A stretch of DNA of 37,864 nucleotides, from assembly GCA_937876415.1 (NCBI GenBank), contig CALEHE010000147.1:1-37864 (forward strand), given 5' to 3'. Origin of the DNA: an uncultured Actinomycetes bacterium (GTDB taxonomy: Bacteria > Actinomycetota > Acidimicrobiia > Acidimicrobiales > Ilumatobacteraceae). The notes under the pieces are model-generated. The model saw nothing but the letters and a program-made list of their open reading frames with translations, did no database searches and was not told where the DNA came from. The translations under genes were made by a program, and so were the position numbers. Positions 1-8,490 of this stretch are shown in pieces; position 1 is the stretch's first letter; the number at the start of each line of letters is the position of its first letter.

Positions 1-3
1 ATT

Positions 4-80
<77 letters not shown>

Positions 81-140
81 GCGGAAACCTGAAGTGTACG
101 GGCAGATAGCCCTATCGGCAACGCCCCTGATTCATCAGGC

Positions 141-866
141 TCATGCCAGATCGGCAACCATCCGAGGTGCACAGAAATCAATGACCTGTAAGAGTTTTTC
201 GGCGAGTCGTCGTGATGCCATCGTCAGATTGGCATTGAATTGATCGGCAGTCGCCGTGTGATGATCAACGAGATCAGTGATTGCCTTCAAGGCCATCACC
301 GGAATCGCCATCATTTCGCAGACATAAGCAACGGCGGCGGCTTCCATCTCTTTCACTGCTCCCCCATTGGCCGCTATCAAACGTCGATCATCGTCGTTTT
401 CATCCAATGAGTTACTCGTAGTGACGATGCCCACTTTGAGGTTTAAGGCCTGAGCAAGACCGGCCGCCGGCACTGCCGGATACGAACCAATGCCATATTC
501 GTGAAGTCCTGGTATTGAAATGCGCCGGTCGTGGTGCACAAACTTCTGATCACTCACGTACACATCACCGATCTCTGAACCTTGATGCATCCAACCACCA
601 GCAGTTCCAGCGGTAATCAAGAGGTCGGGGTTGTAGCGGTCGGCGACAAAATATGTGTTGAGCGCAGCCGCCTCGGTCCCGATCGAATCAACACCGTGTC
701 TGCGGTCGCGTCCGTTAACTGAAATGATCACTCGGCAACCGTTGCGATTCGCCTCAAAAAATTTGAATGGCATTAAAGGAACAGCCGGAATCGCTTGAGC
801 ACCAAGTTGAGTCAATATTGGCGAGGCCTCTGACGCCATAGCCATCACAACTGCGATGCATTTCAT
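141..866 (-). CDS. 5'-methylthioadenosine/S-adenosylhomocysteine nucleosidase-like
   Basis: This is a 241-residue member of the PNP/UDP phosphorylase superfamily. By family it cleaves the glycosidic bond of MTA and/or S-adenosylhomocysteine in the cytoplasm, serving methionine salvage and removal of SAM by-products. Visible signature residues are Glu13 in AMASEASPI (catalytic acid-base region), the TAGTAGG phosphate/ribose loop near 86-91, the Met-Glu pair EMEAAAVA at 173-180 that binds ribose, and Asp198 in KAITDLVDHH, matching E. coli MTAN Glu12, Met173-Glu174 and Asp197. The length fits plant- and actinobacterial-type MTANs. The ATG is preceded by TACTAT six bases upstream and no ribosome binding site, so the mRNA is probably leaderless. 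It is divergent from the 987 gene. Substrate preference (MTA only, or both) cannot be read from sequence. Confidence 0.85.
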   Translation of the reverse strand: MKCIAVVMAMASEASPILTQLGAQAIPAVPLMPFKFFEANRNGCRVIISVNGRDRRHGVDSIGTEAAALNTYFVADRYNPDLLITAGTAGGWMHQGSEIGDVYVSDQKFVHHDRRISIPGLHEYGIGSYPAVPAAGLAQALNLKVGIVTTSNSLDENDDDRRLIAANGGAVKEMEAAAVAYVCEMMAIPVMALKAITDLVDHHTATADQFNANLTMASRRLAEKLLQVIDFCAPRMVADLA

Positions 867-872
867 GACTCG

Positions 873-878
873 ATAGTA
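873..878 (-). promoter_or_regulatory. -10 element of the MTA nucleosidase gene
   Basis: TACTAT on the minus strand is separated from the ATG by six bases (867-872), so transcription would begin at or next to the start codon. No Shine-Dalgarno sequence is visible. No convincing -35 was identified. Confidence 0.5.
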
Positions 879-932
879 GGTGGTATTTGTAATAACAACA
901 GAGCATGATCCGTGTTCACAATTGCATCCCCA

Positions 933-954
933 ATCAGGTAGAAAATCACCTGAT
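933..954. repeat. Inverted repeat upstream of coiled-coil gene
   Basis: ATCAGGT and ACCTGAT form perfect 7-bp arms around an 8-base spacer in the 120-bp divergent intergenic region. The right arm lies about 17 bases before a possible -10 (TACGGT, 972-977) of the 987 gene, where a -35 would be. An operator role is inferred from position only. Confidence 0.35.
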
Positions 955-986
955 ACAACTCACGAGAGAAGTACGGTAGATCAGGC

Positions 987-1352
987 ATGGGACTATTCAA
1001 GCGCACACCAAAAACTCCGCTGGTAGATCCGGCTGAAGTTGCCGAACTACGCGAGCAACTTGCTCAACTACGTGCCGAATTAGCGTCCATCAATGCAGTC
1101 GACTCTGAACAATCCCGTCGACTTGAAGAAGTTGATGGCAAGATCATCAGCCTGAATGCGCGCGTGACTCAAGTGGGAACCGAAGTCACGCATCAGTTGG
1201 GCGAACTCTCCAGCGACATTGATGCTTTAGGTGAACGCGCCGATACGGCTAATGCCGACCAAGTACGTTTAGCCAACGAACAAGCTCGCTATCAGATTGC
1301 CTTCCGCCAAGACTTGGCCGAAGTTGCCGAGTTGATCAACAAAAAACGCTAA
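987..1352 (+). CDS. Small coiled-coil protein of unknown function
   Basis: This 121-residue protein has no recognised enzyme motif. After a basic and proline-containing start (GLFKRTPKTP), nearly all of residues 15-115 is heptad-like, with regular Leu, Ile and Val spacing and many Glu, Gln and Ala, ending KKR. It has no signal peptide or membrane segment, so it is probably a cytoplasmic rod or oligomeriser. Its neighbours are the divergent nucleosidase gene and the convergent UPF0182 gene, whose stop lies five bases beyond its own. Codon and base use resemble those of the neighbours and the start is the only ATG near the 5' end. It might be a structural or scaffold protein, but no partner can be named. 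Confidence 0.7.
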   Translation: MGLFKRTPKTPLVDPAEVAELREQLAQLRAELASINAVDSEQSRRLEEVDGKIISLNARVTQVGTEVTHQLGELSSDIDALGERADTANADQVRLANEQARYQIAFRQDLAEVAELINKKR

Positions 1353-1357
1353 TCAAC

Positions 1358-4315
1358 TCAACTACCAAGTTGCGCCAAAGCCTGAGCGATGAGGTCTTGG
1401 GCCTCGTCAACTTTGCTCTGATACGTGCCAAGATCACCATCACGCAATGCCGCGTCTGCTTCGTCGAACAATATCTGAGCCTCTTCGAGCAATGTGGCTG
1501 GGTCTGTAGACGTAGAGCCAGTATCAGTTCCGGTGCCAGTATCCGTTCCGGTATCGGTGCCAGTATCGGATCCGGTATCGGTTCCAGCATCAGTTTCTGA
1601 ACTGCCTGAATCACCAACAACTTCACCAAGGTCCACATTGGCTCTCGGGAACAGACGATTAATTGCCTCAGACAATGTGTCACCGATCACTGATTCGCCG
1701 TTATACCACGCCAAAACTCGACGTACGAAAACTTGTTTTGATCCAGAGTCATCAGGACGCACATACAACGGCTGCACCCAAATCAGGCCTTTCCCAACGG
1801 GAATAACTTGCAACTGACCAAGAATGACTCGCGAACCACGCTGGTCAAGAAGAGTGATCACTGGCGAGATGTTGGGATTACTGCTGAGCTCTGCTGAAAC
1901 CGTTGCGGGTCCAGCCGGCAAAGATCCCTCATACTTGTAGACCTTCAATTGTCCGTAGGTTTCGGGATCGCTCGACACCACCATAAACGCACGCAATTCT
2001 TTTCGAGTGTCGTCAGACGAGAACGGAACAAACGGGCGGATCAAAGAAAAAATCGGAGCGGCTGTCGAGCCCACTGAGTCGGGATTATGGAACAGCGTGT
2101 AATAGGGCTCAAAACGTGCAACATTCGCGTCGGCGACATTGCCCGTGTCGGCCTGCGAAGTTGCGCCGGCACCTATTGTGACATCACCCACAGAGGAAAC
2201 TCCAACTTCGGGCTCACGTTGTGCAGCTTGCGCCACGCTCCATGCCGAATCACGACTAAAGAATGCGTCGACCTCAGTGAACTGATAGCGACCGTAAAGA
2301 TTGGTTTGCACCCTGAACAAATCTTCGGGATAACGGAAGTGAGTCCGCAAACTAGCTGGCACTTGATCGGCAGAAGTGAAGAGTCCAGGGAATGCTTTAG
2401 ACCAAGCCACCAAAACGGGGTCAGTCGGATCAACGGCATACAACACCACCGAACCGTCATAGGCATTGACGACTGCCTTCACACTGTTGCGGACGTAATT
2501 GAAGTTGTGCTTCAACCCAGAACCCGCAGTGAGGTTGTCGGTATTCGCTTGTTGGGCGTAGGGGTAGCGCGATGTTGTCGTGAATGCATCGATCACCCAA
2601 AGTACTTTGCCACCATCAACAACTGGGTATGGATCCGCATCAAGGTGCAAGAAAGGAGCCACCTTTGATACACGATCTTTGACATCACGAACATCAATGA
2701 GACGTGATTCGTCGGTAATCAAACTTGAACCAAATAAGTTGAACTCACCGAAATGAATGGCAAAGGCCAGCTTCTTGGCAGCCGTATCAAGGGTGATTCC
2801 GCCAGAGCCATCGTAAGACTTTGCTTCGGTGTTCGGGCACGCTTGTTCAACCTGCTTGGTATTGACGATCGCGTAACCAGGCTGCTGGGTACCAACATAC
2901 AACTGGGGCTTATCGGTAGCGATTTCTTGATAAATCGGGCGACCATCAGAAGTGATCTGCGATGCACTTGCTGCCACCACACCACAACCATGGGTGTAAA
3001 TCAGATGCTTTGAGACCCAGGTTTTATTAGGAATACCGTCCGGGTTAAGTTCGCGCGCCGCGACCATGGTTTGTTGTGTCCGGCCATTTACTTCATATCG
3101 ATCGACGTCTAGATCATTAATTGAGTAGAACGCAAAAAGCCCTTGGTCAAGCGAGTAACGATCTTTCATCTCAGACACATCAAGCAACCGCGCGTCAGCC
3201 AACGGTGCAGTTTCTTGGGCTACCTCAGCATCAGAGACAAAGCCAGACTCAAGCGAGATTGTTTCAACTTTATCTATGCCCATCGCCGCACGTGTTGCTG
3301 TGATATTGCGTCCGATGTAATCAGACTCGCGAGTCGTCACGTTTGGTTGCACGACAAAACGTTGAATGACCGCTGGATAGACCATGCCGGCAACGATCGC
3401 CACAACTGCCCACAAAGCCATTGATAAAAGAGGTAGTCGCCAACCACCAAATCGAATTCCGGCCAGGAAAAGAGCGGCAACCAGCAAGCTCACCAAAATC
3501 AACAAATTGATCGCAGGAAGTTGAGCATTGACATCTGTGTATGTCGCGCCCTGCACGACACCTCGACTGGAAACTGTTAATTCAAAACGCTGCAGCCAAT
3601 AATCGGCTGCCTTTACCAGCGCAAGAATCGCAAACAAAACACTCAGGTGAATGCGCGCACCTTTAGAAATTCGATCGCCTGCTGTTTGTACACGAATCGA
3701 TCCGTTCAAGAAATGCATCACCACAGTCAGAAGGGTGATCATCACTACCGCAGCAAATGCCCAATCAACTAAGAAGGTCAAGAACGGGAGTCGGAAAACG
3801 TAGAACCCTGCATCTACTCCAAATAGTGGGTCACTCGTTCCGAACGATTGCGAATTTTTGAATAGCAACCAGTCTTGCCACTGGGCCATTGCTGGCAGAC
3901 CAACTAACAAACCAAACAAAACTGAAACGGCGATACGCAATAAACGCGTCCTTCGGCCGACGATCATTTTGAATCGCTCAACTACTTCGCGTTCGGGTCC
4001 ACTTGGAAGTTCCTTCGGCGACAATCGCTCGGCCAATGTCAAGCTAATAAACGAGACAATCGCAAATGCGACGCTGAAAACCGCACCGAGGAAAACCTTG
4101 GACCGAAGGCTGGTCCAAAAAACGTTTCCTCGTTCAACCGAGCGGAACCACAACAAGTCAACATAGAAGTTCGCCAGTGTTCGAGCCGACAAAAACAGAA
4201 TCAGAATCAGCGCAGCAGCAACAAAGAGGGCGATTCGACCCTTCGATACCCAGGCGGGACGATTGGAGTTTCTGGGTCGTCGCGGGCTACGGGGCAGGTC
4301 CGAAGAAGGTTTCAC
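1358..4315 (-). CDS. UPF0182 family large membrane protein
   Basis: At 985 residues this is the full length of the UPF0182 (COG1615) family, typical of Actinomycetota and of unknown function. The N-terminal third holds about seven hydrophobic helices, starting with GRIALFVAAALILILFL near 26-42. A large extracytoplasmic domain follows, and then a low-complexity DTG/TDT linker near 916-943 precedes a C-terminal helical tail (EEAQILFDEADAALRDGDL) like the family's usual end. The start is a GTG with no ribosome binding site, 18 bases after the stop of the DivIVA gene, so it probably depends on the upstream transcript. A later GTG at residue 23 is possible. Family membership is certain from overall sequence character, function is not known. 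Confidence 0.9.
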   Translation of the reverse strand: MKPSSDLPRSPRRPRNSNRPAWVSKGRIALFVAAALILILFLSARTLANFYVDLLWFRSVERGNVFWTSLRSKVFLGAVFSVAFAIVSFISLTLAERLSPKELPSGPEREVVERFKMIVGRRTRLLRIAVSVLFGLLVGLPAMAQWQDWLLFKNSQSFGTSDPLFGVDAGFYVFRLPFLTFLVDWAFAAVVMITLLTVVMHFLNGSIRVQTAGDRISKGARIHLSVLFAILALVKAADYWLQRFELTVSSRGVVQGATYTDVNAQLPAINLLILVSLLVAALFLAGIRFGGWRLPLLSMALWAVVAIVAGMVYPAVIQRFVVQPNVTTRESDYIGRNITATRAAMGIDKVETISLESGFVSDAEVAQETAPLADARLLDVSEMKDRYSLDQGLFAFYSINDLDVDRYEVNGRTQQTMVAARELNPDGIPNKTWVSKHLIYTHGCGVVAASASQITSDGRPIYQEIATDKPQLYVGTQQPGYAIVNTKQVEQACPNTEAKSYDGSGGITLDTAAKKLAFAIHFGEFNLFGSSLITDESRLIDVRDVKDRVSKVAPFLHLDADPYPVVDGGKVLWVIDAFTTTSRYPYAQQANTDNLTAGSGLKHNFNYVRNSVKAVVNAYDGSVVLYAVDPTDPVLVAWSKAFPGLFTSADQVPASLRTHFRYPEDLFRVQTNLYGRYQFTEVDAFFSRDSAWSVAQAAQREPEVGVSSVGDVTIGAGATSQADTGNVADANVARFEPYYTLFHNPDSVGSTAAPIFSLIRPFVPFSSDDTRKELRAFMVVSSDPETYGQLKVYKYEGSLPAGPATVSAELSSNPNISPVITLLDQRGSRVILGQLQVIPVGKGLIWVQPLYVRPDDSGSKQVFVRRVLAWYNGESVIGDTLSEAINRLFPRANVDLGEVVGDSGSSETDAGTDTGSDTGTDTGTDTGTGTDTGSTSTDPATLLEEAQILFDEADAALRDGDLGTYQSKVDEAQDLIAQALAQLGS
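1501..1596. repeat. 12-base tandem repeat encoding Asp-Thr-Gly linker
   Basis: About seven degenerate copies of a 12-base unit related to CCGGTATCGGTG lie inside the UPF0182 gene. They encode the DTGSDTGTDTGTDTG-type linker between the extracytoplasmic domain and the C-terminal helix. Such a repeat is prone to length change by slippage in steps of four residues, which keeps the frame. Confidence 0.7.
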
Positions 4316-4333
4316 ACACTGAGACTAGTTGTG

Positions 4334-6292
4334 TTAACGGGCAAGTGCACAGCGGCAACCAGCATGCGCTGGCGCATGAGTGTGCCCAGTGGGGAAAGCC
4401 TCACCAGCGCTCACAAATCCCGCAAGCGAGTTATCTTCCGCGTCCGCACAGGCCGGACCATCCGGATCGACCTTCCAGCAAACTTTCGTACCAGGGGTCA
4501 GCGCAGCAAAGGCACCGCGCCCAAACGAAGTCTGTGCAATATTGTCAACCTGAGTGTCAACATGCTGATTCTTCCACTCGCGATAAACCACACGAACAAG
4601 CGAAGTGAGTTCGGCGTTGTCACCCGATGCTTGTGAAATGCTGCGACTTAAACGTTCACGCAAAGGCACGACCACCGTAGCGATGAGGTATTCGTTGATT
4701 GCTGCGATTTGAGTAGCGACCATTTTCTGAAGTTCTTTATCAGAAGCATCAGACAAAGACTTCGCGCCAGCCAAAGCCCCCGCTTTCAATGAGGCCTCAA
4801 GCGCTTCAATCATGCGCGCTGAATGATCGGCTTTGGGACCAACAATTGCGTCAAGCGTTTTCACCGAAAGTTTCCCACGCAAAATATCGAGAACCTCATT
4901 TTGTTCATCAGCAAGAACTCGCTTCAACTTGCGCGACATTGCCGCAATCACGGGAGCCAAAGCAGCATCTCGCAGTTCAAACGGAGTTGCAACCGCAACC
5001 TCTTCAACTTCTGGTACCACAACGGTTTCTACGATCGATTCAACAACATTGTCGACTGCCTTCTTTTTCGGCTCAGTCTTTTTCACTTGGGTCGTTGCGA
5101 CTTCTTTGGCAACCGACTCGGCGCCAGAACGGCGCAACTTGGCAAAGATGTCATCGGCTGGCGGTACAACTACCTTGGCCTTTTGTTCAACGATGACAAG
5201 CGGAGGGTCATTCGCATCATCCTCGTCATCGTCTCGTTCACTATCAATATCAACAGCATTTTCGACGACTACTGGTGTTTCTTGACGAGCAAATAGCGGT
5301 ACAACATTTGAAACAGGAGCCTCAACTACCAATTCAACGACTGGTGCGATGGGGACTTCATCTTCAATGACCAAAACATCAGCAACTGCTGCAACATCAA
5401 CAACTTCTTCTTCAACAATGATTTGTTCGGTCACTATGTCTTTAGTTTCGACAACATCTTCAATCAATGCAGAGCGATCAATCACCACTTCGGCGGCCAT
5501 CACCGCAACATCTTCGTCCTGATCGTACGGGGCAAAGGCCGGCGCTGATGAAATTACGGGGCGTACCGCTTCACGGGCTTCAATTTCATCGGCCTGAACA
5601 ATGATAGGAATTGGACCAGTTGTCGGGGCGAGATTCACAAATTCGCTTGGTTCTTCAGCGACATCATCAAGTTCGCGCAACACATCTTCAGTTGCGATGC
5701 GCGCACGATCAAATACCTGCACAATACGGTCACGACCGTGCATCAAATCTTCAATTTGCTCGCGTGCCAATTCACGACGGCGTGCAACATCGGCCAAGAC
5801 ACGTTCGCGATAAGCGCGTGCTTCATTTACCATGTCGCGACCCTGTTGTTTGGCCATCAAAATCTCGGCTTCAGCATCTGACGTGGCATCTTGTCGAACA
5901 CGTGCTGCTTCAAGTTCGGCATCTTCCCGAATTCGAGCGGCCTCATCGGTGGCTTCGCGCACCAGGCGCGTTGCGGTTTCTTCTGACCGAACCTTGATCT
6001 TGCTCGCTGCTTCGCGAGCAGCCTGAACAATGCGGGCAGTTTCTTCGCCCAGAAGTTCGGTGATCGTTTCTTCATTCAGTTCGACCGGCGGTGTCGGTAG
6101 GGCTTGCTGAGAATTCAGTAGTTCGCGCTCCAGAAAAGTGATGCGTTCTTGCTGCCGCGATAGTTCAGCCGAAACCATCCGCAAAAAGTCGCGAACTTCG
6201 TTCTGGTCAAAGCCACGGCGAGACGAGGGAAAGGTGGCGCCAGCGACGGCGGTCGGCGACGAGGGGTCGGGTCGCGAAAAAGAGATAGCCAT
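4334..6292 (-). CDS. DivIVA-domain coiled-coil protein with MuF-like C-terminus
   Basis: This 652-residue protein begins with a DivIVA-type membrane-curvature and oligomerisation domain: the GFDQNEVRDFL motif at 27-37 is the conserved GYDxxEVDxFL element, followed by coiled coil to about residue 210, rich in Ala, Glu and Arg. A long acidic, Val-rich, low-complexity region spans about 215-430. The last ~210 residues are helical and end in a cysteine-containing motif: W606, D609-D611, C615, D617, H643, C646 and C648 in the order W.VDPDG..C.D ... HAGCRC. That pattern resembles the phage Mu gpF/SPP1 gp7 head-morphogenesis domain (PF04233). Known DivIVA/Wag31 proteins recruit cell-envelope machinery to poles and septa. 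The role of the tail is unknown. The ATG has TACTCT seven bases upstream. It is followed at 18 bases by the UPF0182 gene, probably one unit. Confidence 0.8.
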   Translation of the reverse strand: MAISFSRPDPSSPTAVAGATFPSSRRGFDQNEVRDFLRMVSAELSRQQERITFLERELLNSQQALPTPPVELNEETITELLGEETARIVQAAREAASKIKVRSEETATRLVREATDEAARIREDAELEAARVRQDATSDAEAEILMAKQQGRDMVNEARAYRERVLADVARRRELAREQIEDLMHGRDRIVQVFDRARIATEDVLRELDDVAEEPSEFVNLAPTTGPIPIIVQADEIEAREAVRPVISSAPAFAPYDQDEDVAVMAAEVVIDRSALIEDVVETKDIVTEQIIVEEEVVDVAAVADVLVIEDEVPIAPVVELVVEAPVSNVVPLFARQETPVVVENAVDIDSERDDDEDDANDPPLVIVEQKAKVVVPPADDIFAKLRRSGAESVAKEVATTQVKKTEPKKKAVDNVVESIVETVVVPEVEEVAVATPFELRDAALAPVIAAMSRKLKRVLADEQNEVLDILRGKLSVKTLDAIVGPKADHSARMIEALEASLKAGALAGAKSLSDASDKELQKMVATQIAAINEYLIATVVVPLRERLSRSISQASGDNAELTSLVRVVYREWKNQHVDTQVDNIAQTSFGRGAFAALTPGTKVCWKVDPDGPACADAEDNSLAGFVSAGEAFPTGHTHAPAHAGCRCALAR

Positions 6293-6299
6293 TCAGCAA

Positions 6300-6305
6300 A
6301 GAGTA
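6300..6305 (-). promoter_or_regulatory. -10 element of the DivIVA gene
   Basis: TACTCT on the minus strand lies seven bases before the ATG, which lacks a Shine-Dalgarno sequence. The transcript is probably leaderless. Confidence 0.45.
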
Positions 6306-6363
6306 CGAAATATCTGTGGATAAAGGGTGGCAATCAGGGGTTTTACCCAAAATGCTTGTCACT

Positions 6364-7521
6364 TCACCCCTGCTTGACTGGTGAGACGGCGGGCTCCCCG
6401 CCGAAATTCACAAGCGCCTCTAAGGCCGCTCCCAGGGTTGCGACCGGCACGATTTTAACCGCATCGCCCACTGCGGCTTGAGCAGCAGCAATGTCATCGG
6501 GGCCTTGCGCAGTTGGAACCAAGAATATTTTGGCGCCAGATTTTTTGACCGCAATCGATTTTTGCACCAACGCACCTATGGCTCCCACCGATCCATCGTC
6601 TTGAATCGTCCCCGTCACTGCCACTCCTTGTGACGGAATGAGTTCGCCTTTCGTCAAACTGTCAATCAGGGCCACGGTGAACGACAAGCCCGCCGAGGGG
6701 CCACCAATGTCATCAGTATCAAAATTGACGGTGAAGGGTAATTGCACAGTTCTCGTATCTCGAGCGCTGAAGCCAATCAGCGTTCGGGAGGCATCGTCAG
6801 GACTCTGAATCAATTCAACTTCAATATTCGTGGGTATACCTGGTCCGTTGTTAGTCAGCGGGGTCACCTCAAGGGTGGCAATATCGCCTGCTTGAGCATT
6901 TTTGAGGGCCTCGGACAACTTTGATATGACATCAACCTCGATCGGACCGTCCCCAACGTCAATTGAAGTGATCACATCTCCTACCGCAAGAACCTGGCAC
7001 GCCCGTTGCGGGGGAGCATCTTCTGGACACACTGAGGGGTCAAAACCTGCCACTTGAGCAGGGCCTTCTTGAAAAGTTGTGTCAAAACCAAGGTAGGACA
7101 AAGCCACATAGGCCGCGATCTCCTTGGCATTGGCCATGGCTCCGAGTTGAACTTGTCGACTTTGCGTGGGATTGCAGTCGCCAAAACGCTCTTCACAGGT
7201 GAGGACGTTGACAAATGGGTCAATCCAGCCCATAAATGCTTGTAGCGGGTTCAGTTCAGTTCCTAATGCCGTGACAAAACGGACTCCCCGCTCAGGCGGA
7301 TACACCACCACTTGGTCACCCGCAACGCTCAGCCGCGATCCCACGAATTCAGCCCGTCCCGGCGCTGTTTCGTACCTTTGCATGGGCCAGACCATGGCAA
7401 CAAGAACGGTCACGATCAAGATAAACGCGATGGTCACAAACGGGATGGCGACAACTTGAGCGCGTAACGACGGTGGAACCACCCGTTGGGCGACTACCTT
7501 TTCTGTCTGCGTGTCACTCAC
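6364..7521 (-). CDS. YlbL-type PDZ and Lon-like (S16) membrane-anchored protease
   Basis: With the GTG at 7521 this is a 385-residue protein. It has one N-terminal membrane segment (FVTIAFILIVTVLVAMVW, about 28-45), an extracytoplasmic domain, a degenerate PDZ region (about 150-240) and a C-terminal S16 Lon-type serine peptidase domain. The Ser-Lys dyad is visible as Ser276 in GGPSAGLSF and Lys321 in ALVQKSIAVKK, with the GVAVTGTI segment between. Family members cleave envelope proteins such as anti-sigma or division factors, but the substrate here is unknown. The reading frame extends to a TTG at 7602, but GTG 7521 is preferred because GGTGGAG lies six bases upstream, a good ribosome binding site. 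Its 5' end overlaps that of the divergent 7511 gene by 11 bases. Confidence 0.85.
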   Translation of the reverse strand: MSDTQTEKVVAQRVVPPSLRAQVVAIPFVTIAFILIVTVLVAMVWPMQRYETAPGRAEFVGSRLSVAGDQVVVYPPERGVRFVTALGTELNPLQAFMGWIDPFVNVLTCEERFGDCNPTQSRQVQLGAMANAKEIAAYVALSYLGFDTTFQEGPAQVAGFDPSVCPEDAPPQRACQVLAVGDVITSIDVGDGPIEVDVISKLSEALKNAQAGDIATLEVTPLTNNGPGIPTNIEVELIQSPDDASRTLIGFSARDTRTVQLPFTVNFDTDDIGGPSAGLSFTVALIDSLTKGELIPSQGVAVTGTIQDDGSVGAIGALVQKSIAVKKSGAKIFLVPTAQGPDDIAAAQAAVGDAVKIVPVATLGAALEALVNFGGEPAVSPVKQG

Positions 7522-7837
7522 TGAAATCTCCACCCGCCTCGGCATCATTGCCGGCTTAGCCATGTTGGCACTTCTTGTCATCGGGTGGCGCAAGCCTGCC
7601 AAAAATTTTCCGCATCCGCCACGCGCCGGTCAGCAGTCTCGACAGCCTGATCAACGACTTTTAGCTGAATCAAACCCCTTGAACACCGCTGCACCTGATC
7701 TCTCCGAAACGATCGCGCGAAAGGTTCTCGATGCCACGGGTCTTGGAGCAATTGCCTTAGTTGGCGGAATTGTGGCGGCCATTGTGATCGCCACCGCTTT
7801 GTCGTTCATCGTTACGAATGTCATTTCACGACTGTGA
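7511..7837 (+). CDS. Small two-helix membrane protein, unknown function
   Basis: This 108-residue protein has two hydrophobic helices, at about 9-26 (LGIIAGLAMLALLVIGW) and 80-105 (AIALVGGIVAAIVIATALSF), separated by a polar, basic, Pro-rich linker. The GTG start is kept because the only in-frame ATG (7562) would remove half of the first helix. Its stop overlaps the start of the HEAT-repeat gene in GTGA (7834-7837), so translation of the two is probably coupled. It overlaps the divergent protease start by 11 bases. No family was recognised. The coupling supports it as a real gene rather than a shadow, possibly anchoring or partnering the HEAT protein. Confidence 0.6.
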   Translation: MSLTEISTRLGIIAGLAMLALLVIGWRKPAKNFPHPPRAGQQSRQPDQRLLAESNPLNTAAPDLSETIARKVLDATGLGAIALVGGIVAAIVIATALSFIVTNVISRL

Positions 7838-8436
7838 GCGCTACTGACAGTCCCGATGTCGCCGAACTTCGTCGAGCGATTGTTATCGCTGGGCATAGCG
7901 GAGATGTCGATCTCATCACCAAGTCACTCATGCACGAACATGGTTCTATTCGTGAAACCGCGCTTGGTGCAATGGCACGCATTGATCAACTAACTGTTGA
8001 AGTTCTCCAGACTTTTTCGCGGGATGTTGATTCACGGGTGCGCATTCGCGTGGCTGAACTTGCAGCGTTATTTCCTGACTTTGATTTAGTCCCATCGCTT
8101 CAAGATGCCGATCATCAGGTCGTTGAAATGGCGGCCTGGGCGTGTGGCGAACATGAAAGCGCGCGTCCCGAAATCATCAACGAATTAACCCGACTCGTCC
8201 TTCATTACGATGATGCGTTAGTCCGCGAAGCCGCGGTCGCGGCCCTCGGGGCAATCGGTGACGAGTCAGGCCTTCCCGCCATCTTGAGTGCGTGCCAAGA
8301 CAAACCCGCAATCCGCCGACGTGCAGTGCTGGCTTTGGCACCCTTTGATTCGCCCGAAGTTGAGACTGCACTCAAAACCGCCCTCGAAGATCGAGACTGG
8401 CAAGTACGCCAAGCCGCCGAAGACCTATTGGGTTGA
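7834..8436 (+). CDS. HEAT-repeat protein
   Basis: This 200-residue all-helical protein consists of about five HEAT/PBS-lyase-like repeats, seen as recurring segments such as LRRAIVIAGHSGDVDLI, IRETALGAMARI, VREAAVAALGAIGDESGLPAIL and WQVRQAAEDLLG. These repeats build a curved solenoid used for protein binding. No catalytic residues are apparent. The GTG start sits in a GTGA overlap with the upstream membrane-protein gene, indicating a two-gene operon. The C-terminal repeat is complete, so the gene does not look truncated. The partner is unknown. Confidence 0.8.
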   Translation: MSATDSPDVAELRRAIVIAGHSGDVDLITKSLMHEHGSIRETALGAMARIDQLTVEVLQTFSRDVDSRVRIRVAELAALFPDFDLVPSLQDADHQVVEMAAWACGEHESARPEIINELTRLVLHYDDALVREAAVAALGAIGDESGLPAILSACQDKPAIRRRAVLALAPFDSPEVETALKTALEDRDWQVRQAAEDLLG

Positions 8437-8459
8437 CTCGCAACCGCCCCTTCAAATTT

Positions 8460-8483
8460 ATGTACCACATGGGCGTGGTACAT
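8460..8483. promoter_or_regulatory. Palindromic operator/promoter of the toxin-antitoxin pair
   Basis: ATGTACCAC (8460-8468) and GTGGTACAT (8475-8483) are perfect 9-bp arms around a 6-base spacer. The right arm contains TACATT (8479-8484), a -10-like hexamer six bases before the antitoxin ATG. A dimeric antitoxin bound here would block the promoter core directly, the usual VapBC autoregulation. Confidence 0.65.
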
Positions 8484-8490
8484 TTAAAAT

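Noticed and set aside
1501-1596. Possible CRISPR-like array
   Set aside because: The repeats are 12 bases, contiguous, without spacers and in frame inside a gene. No CRISPR array was found anywhere in the window.
2087-2668. 193-codon plus-strand open frame inside UPF0182
   Set aside because: It is antisense to conserved coding sequence and has no recognisable protein features.
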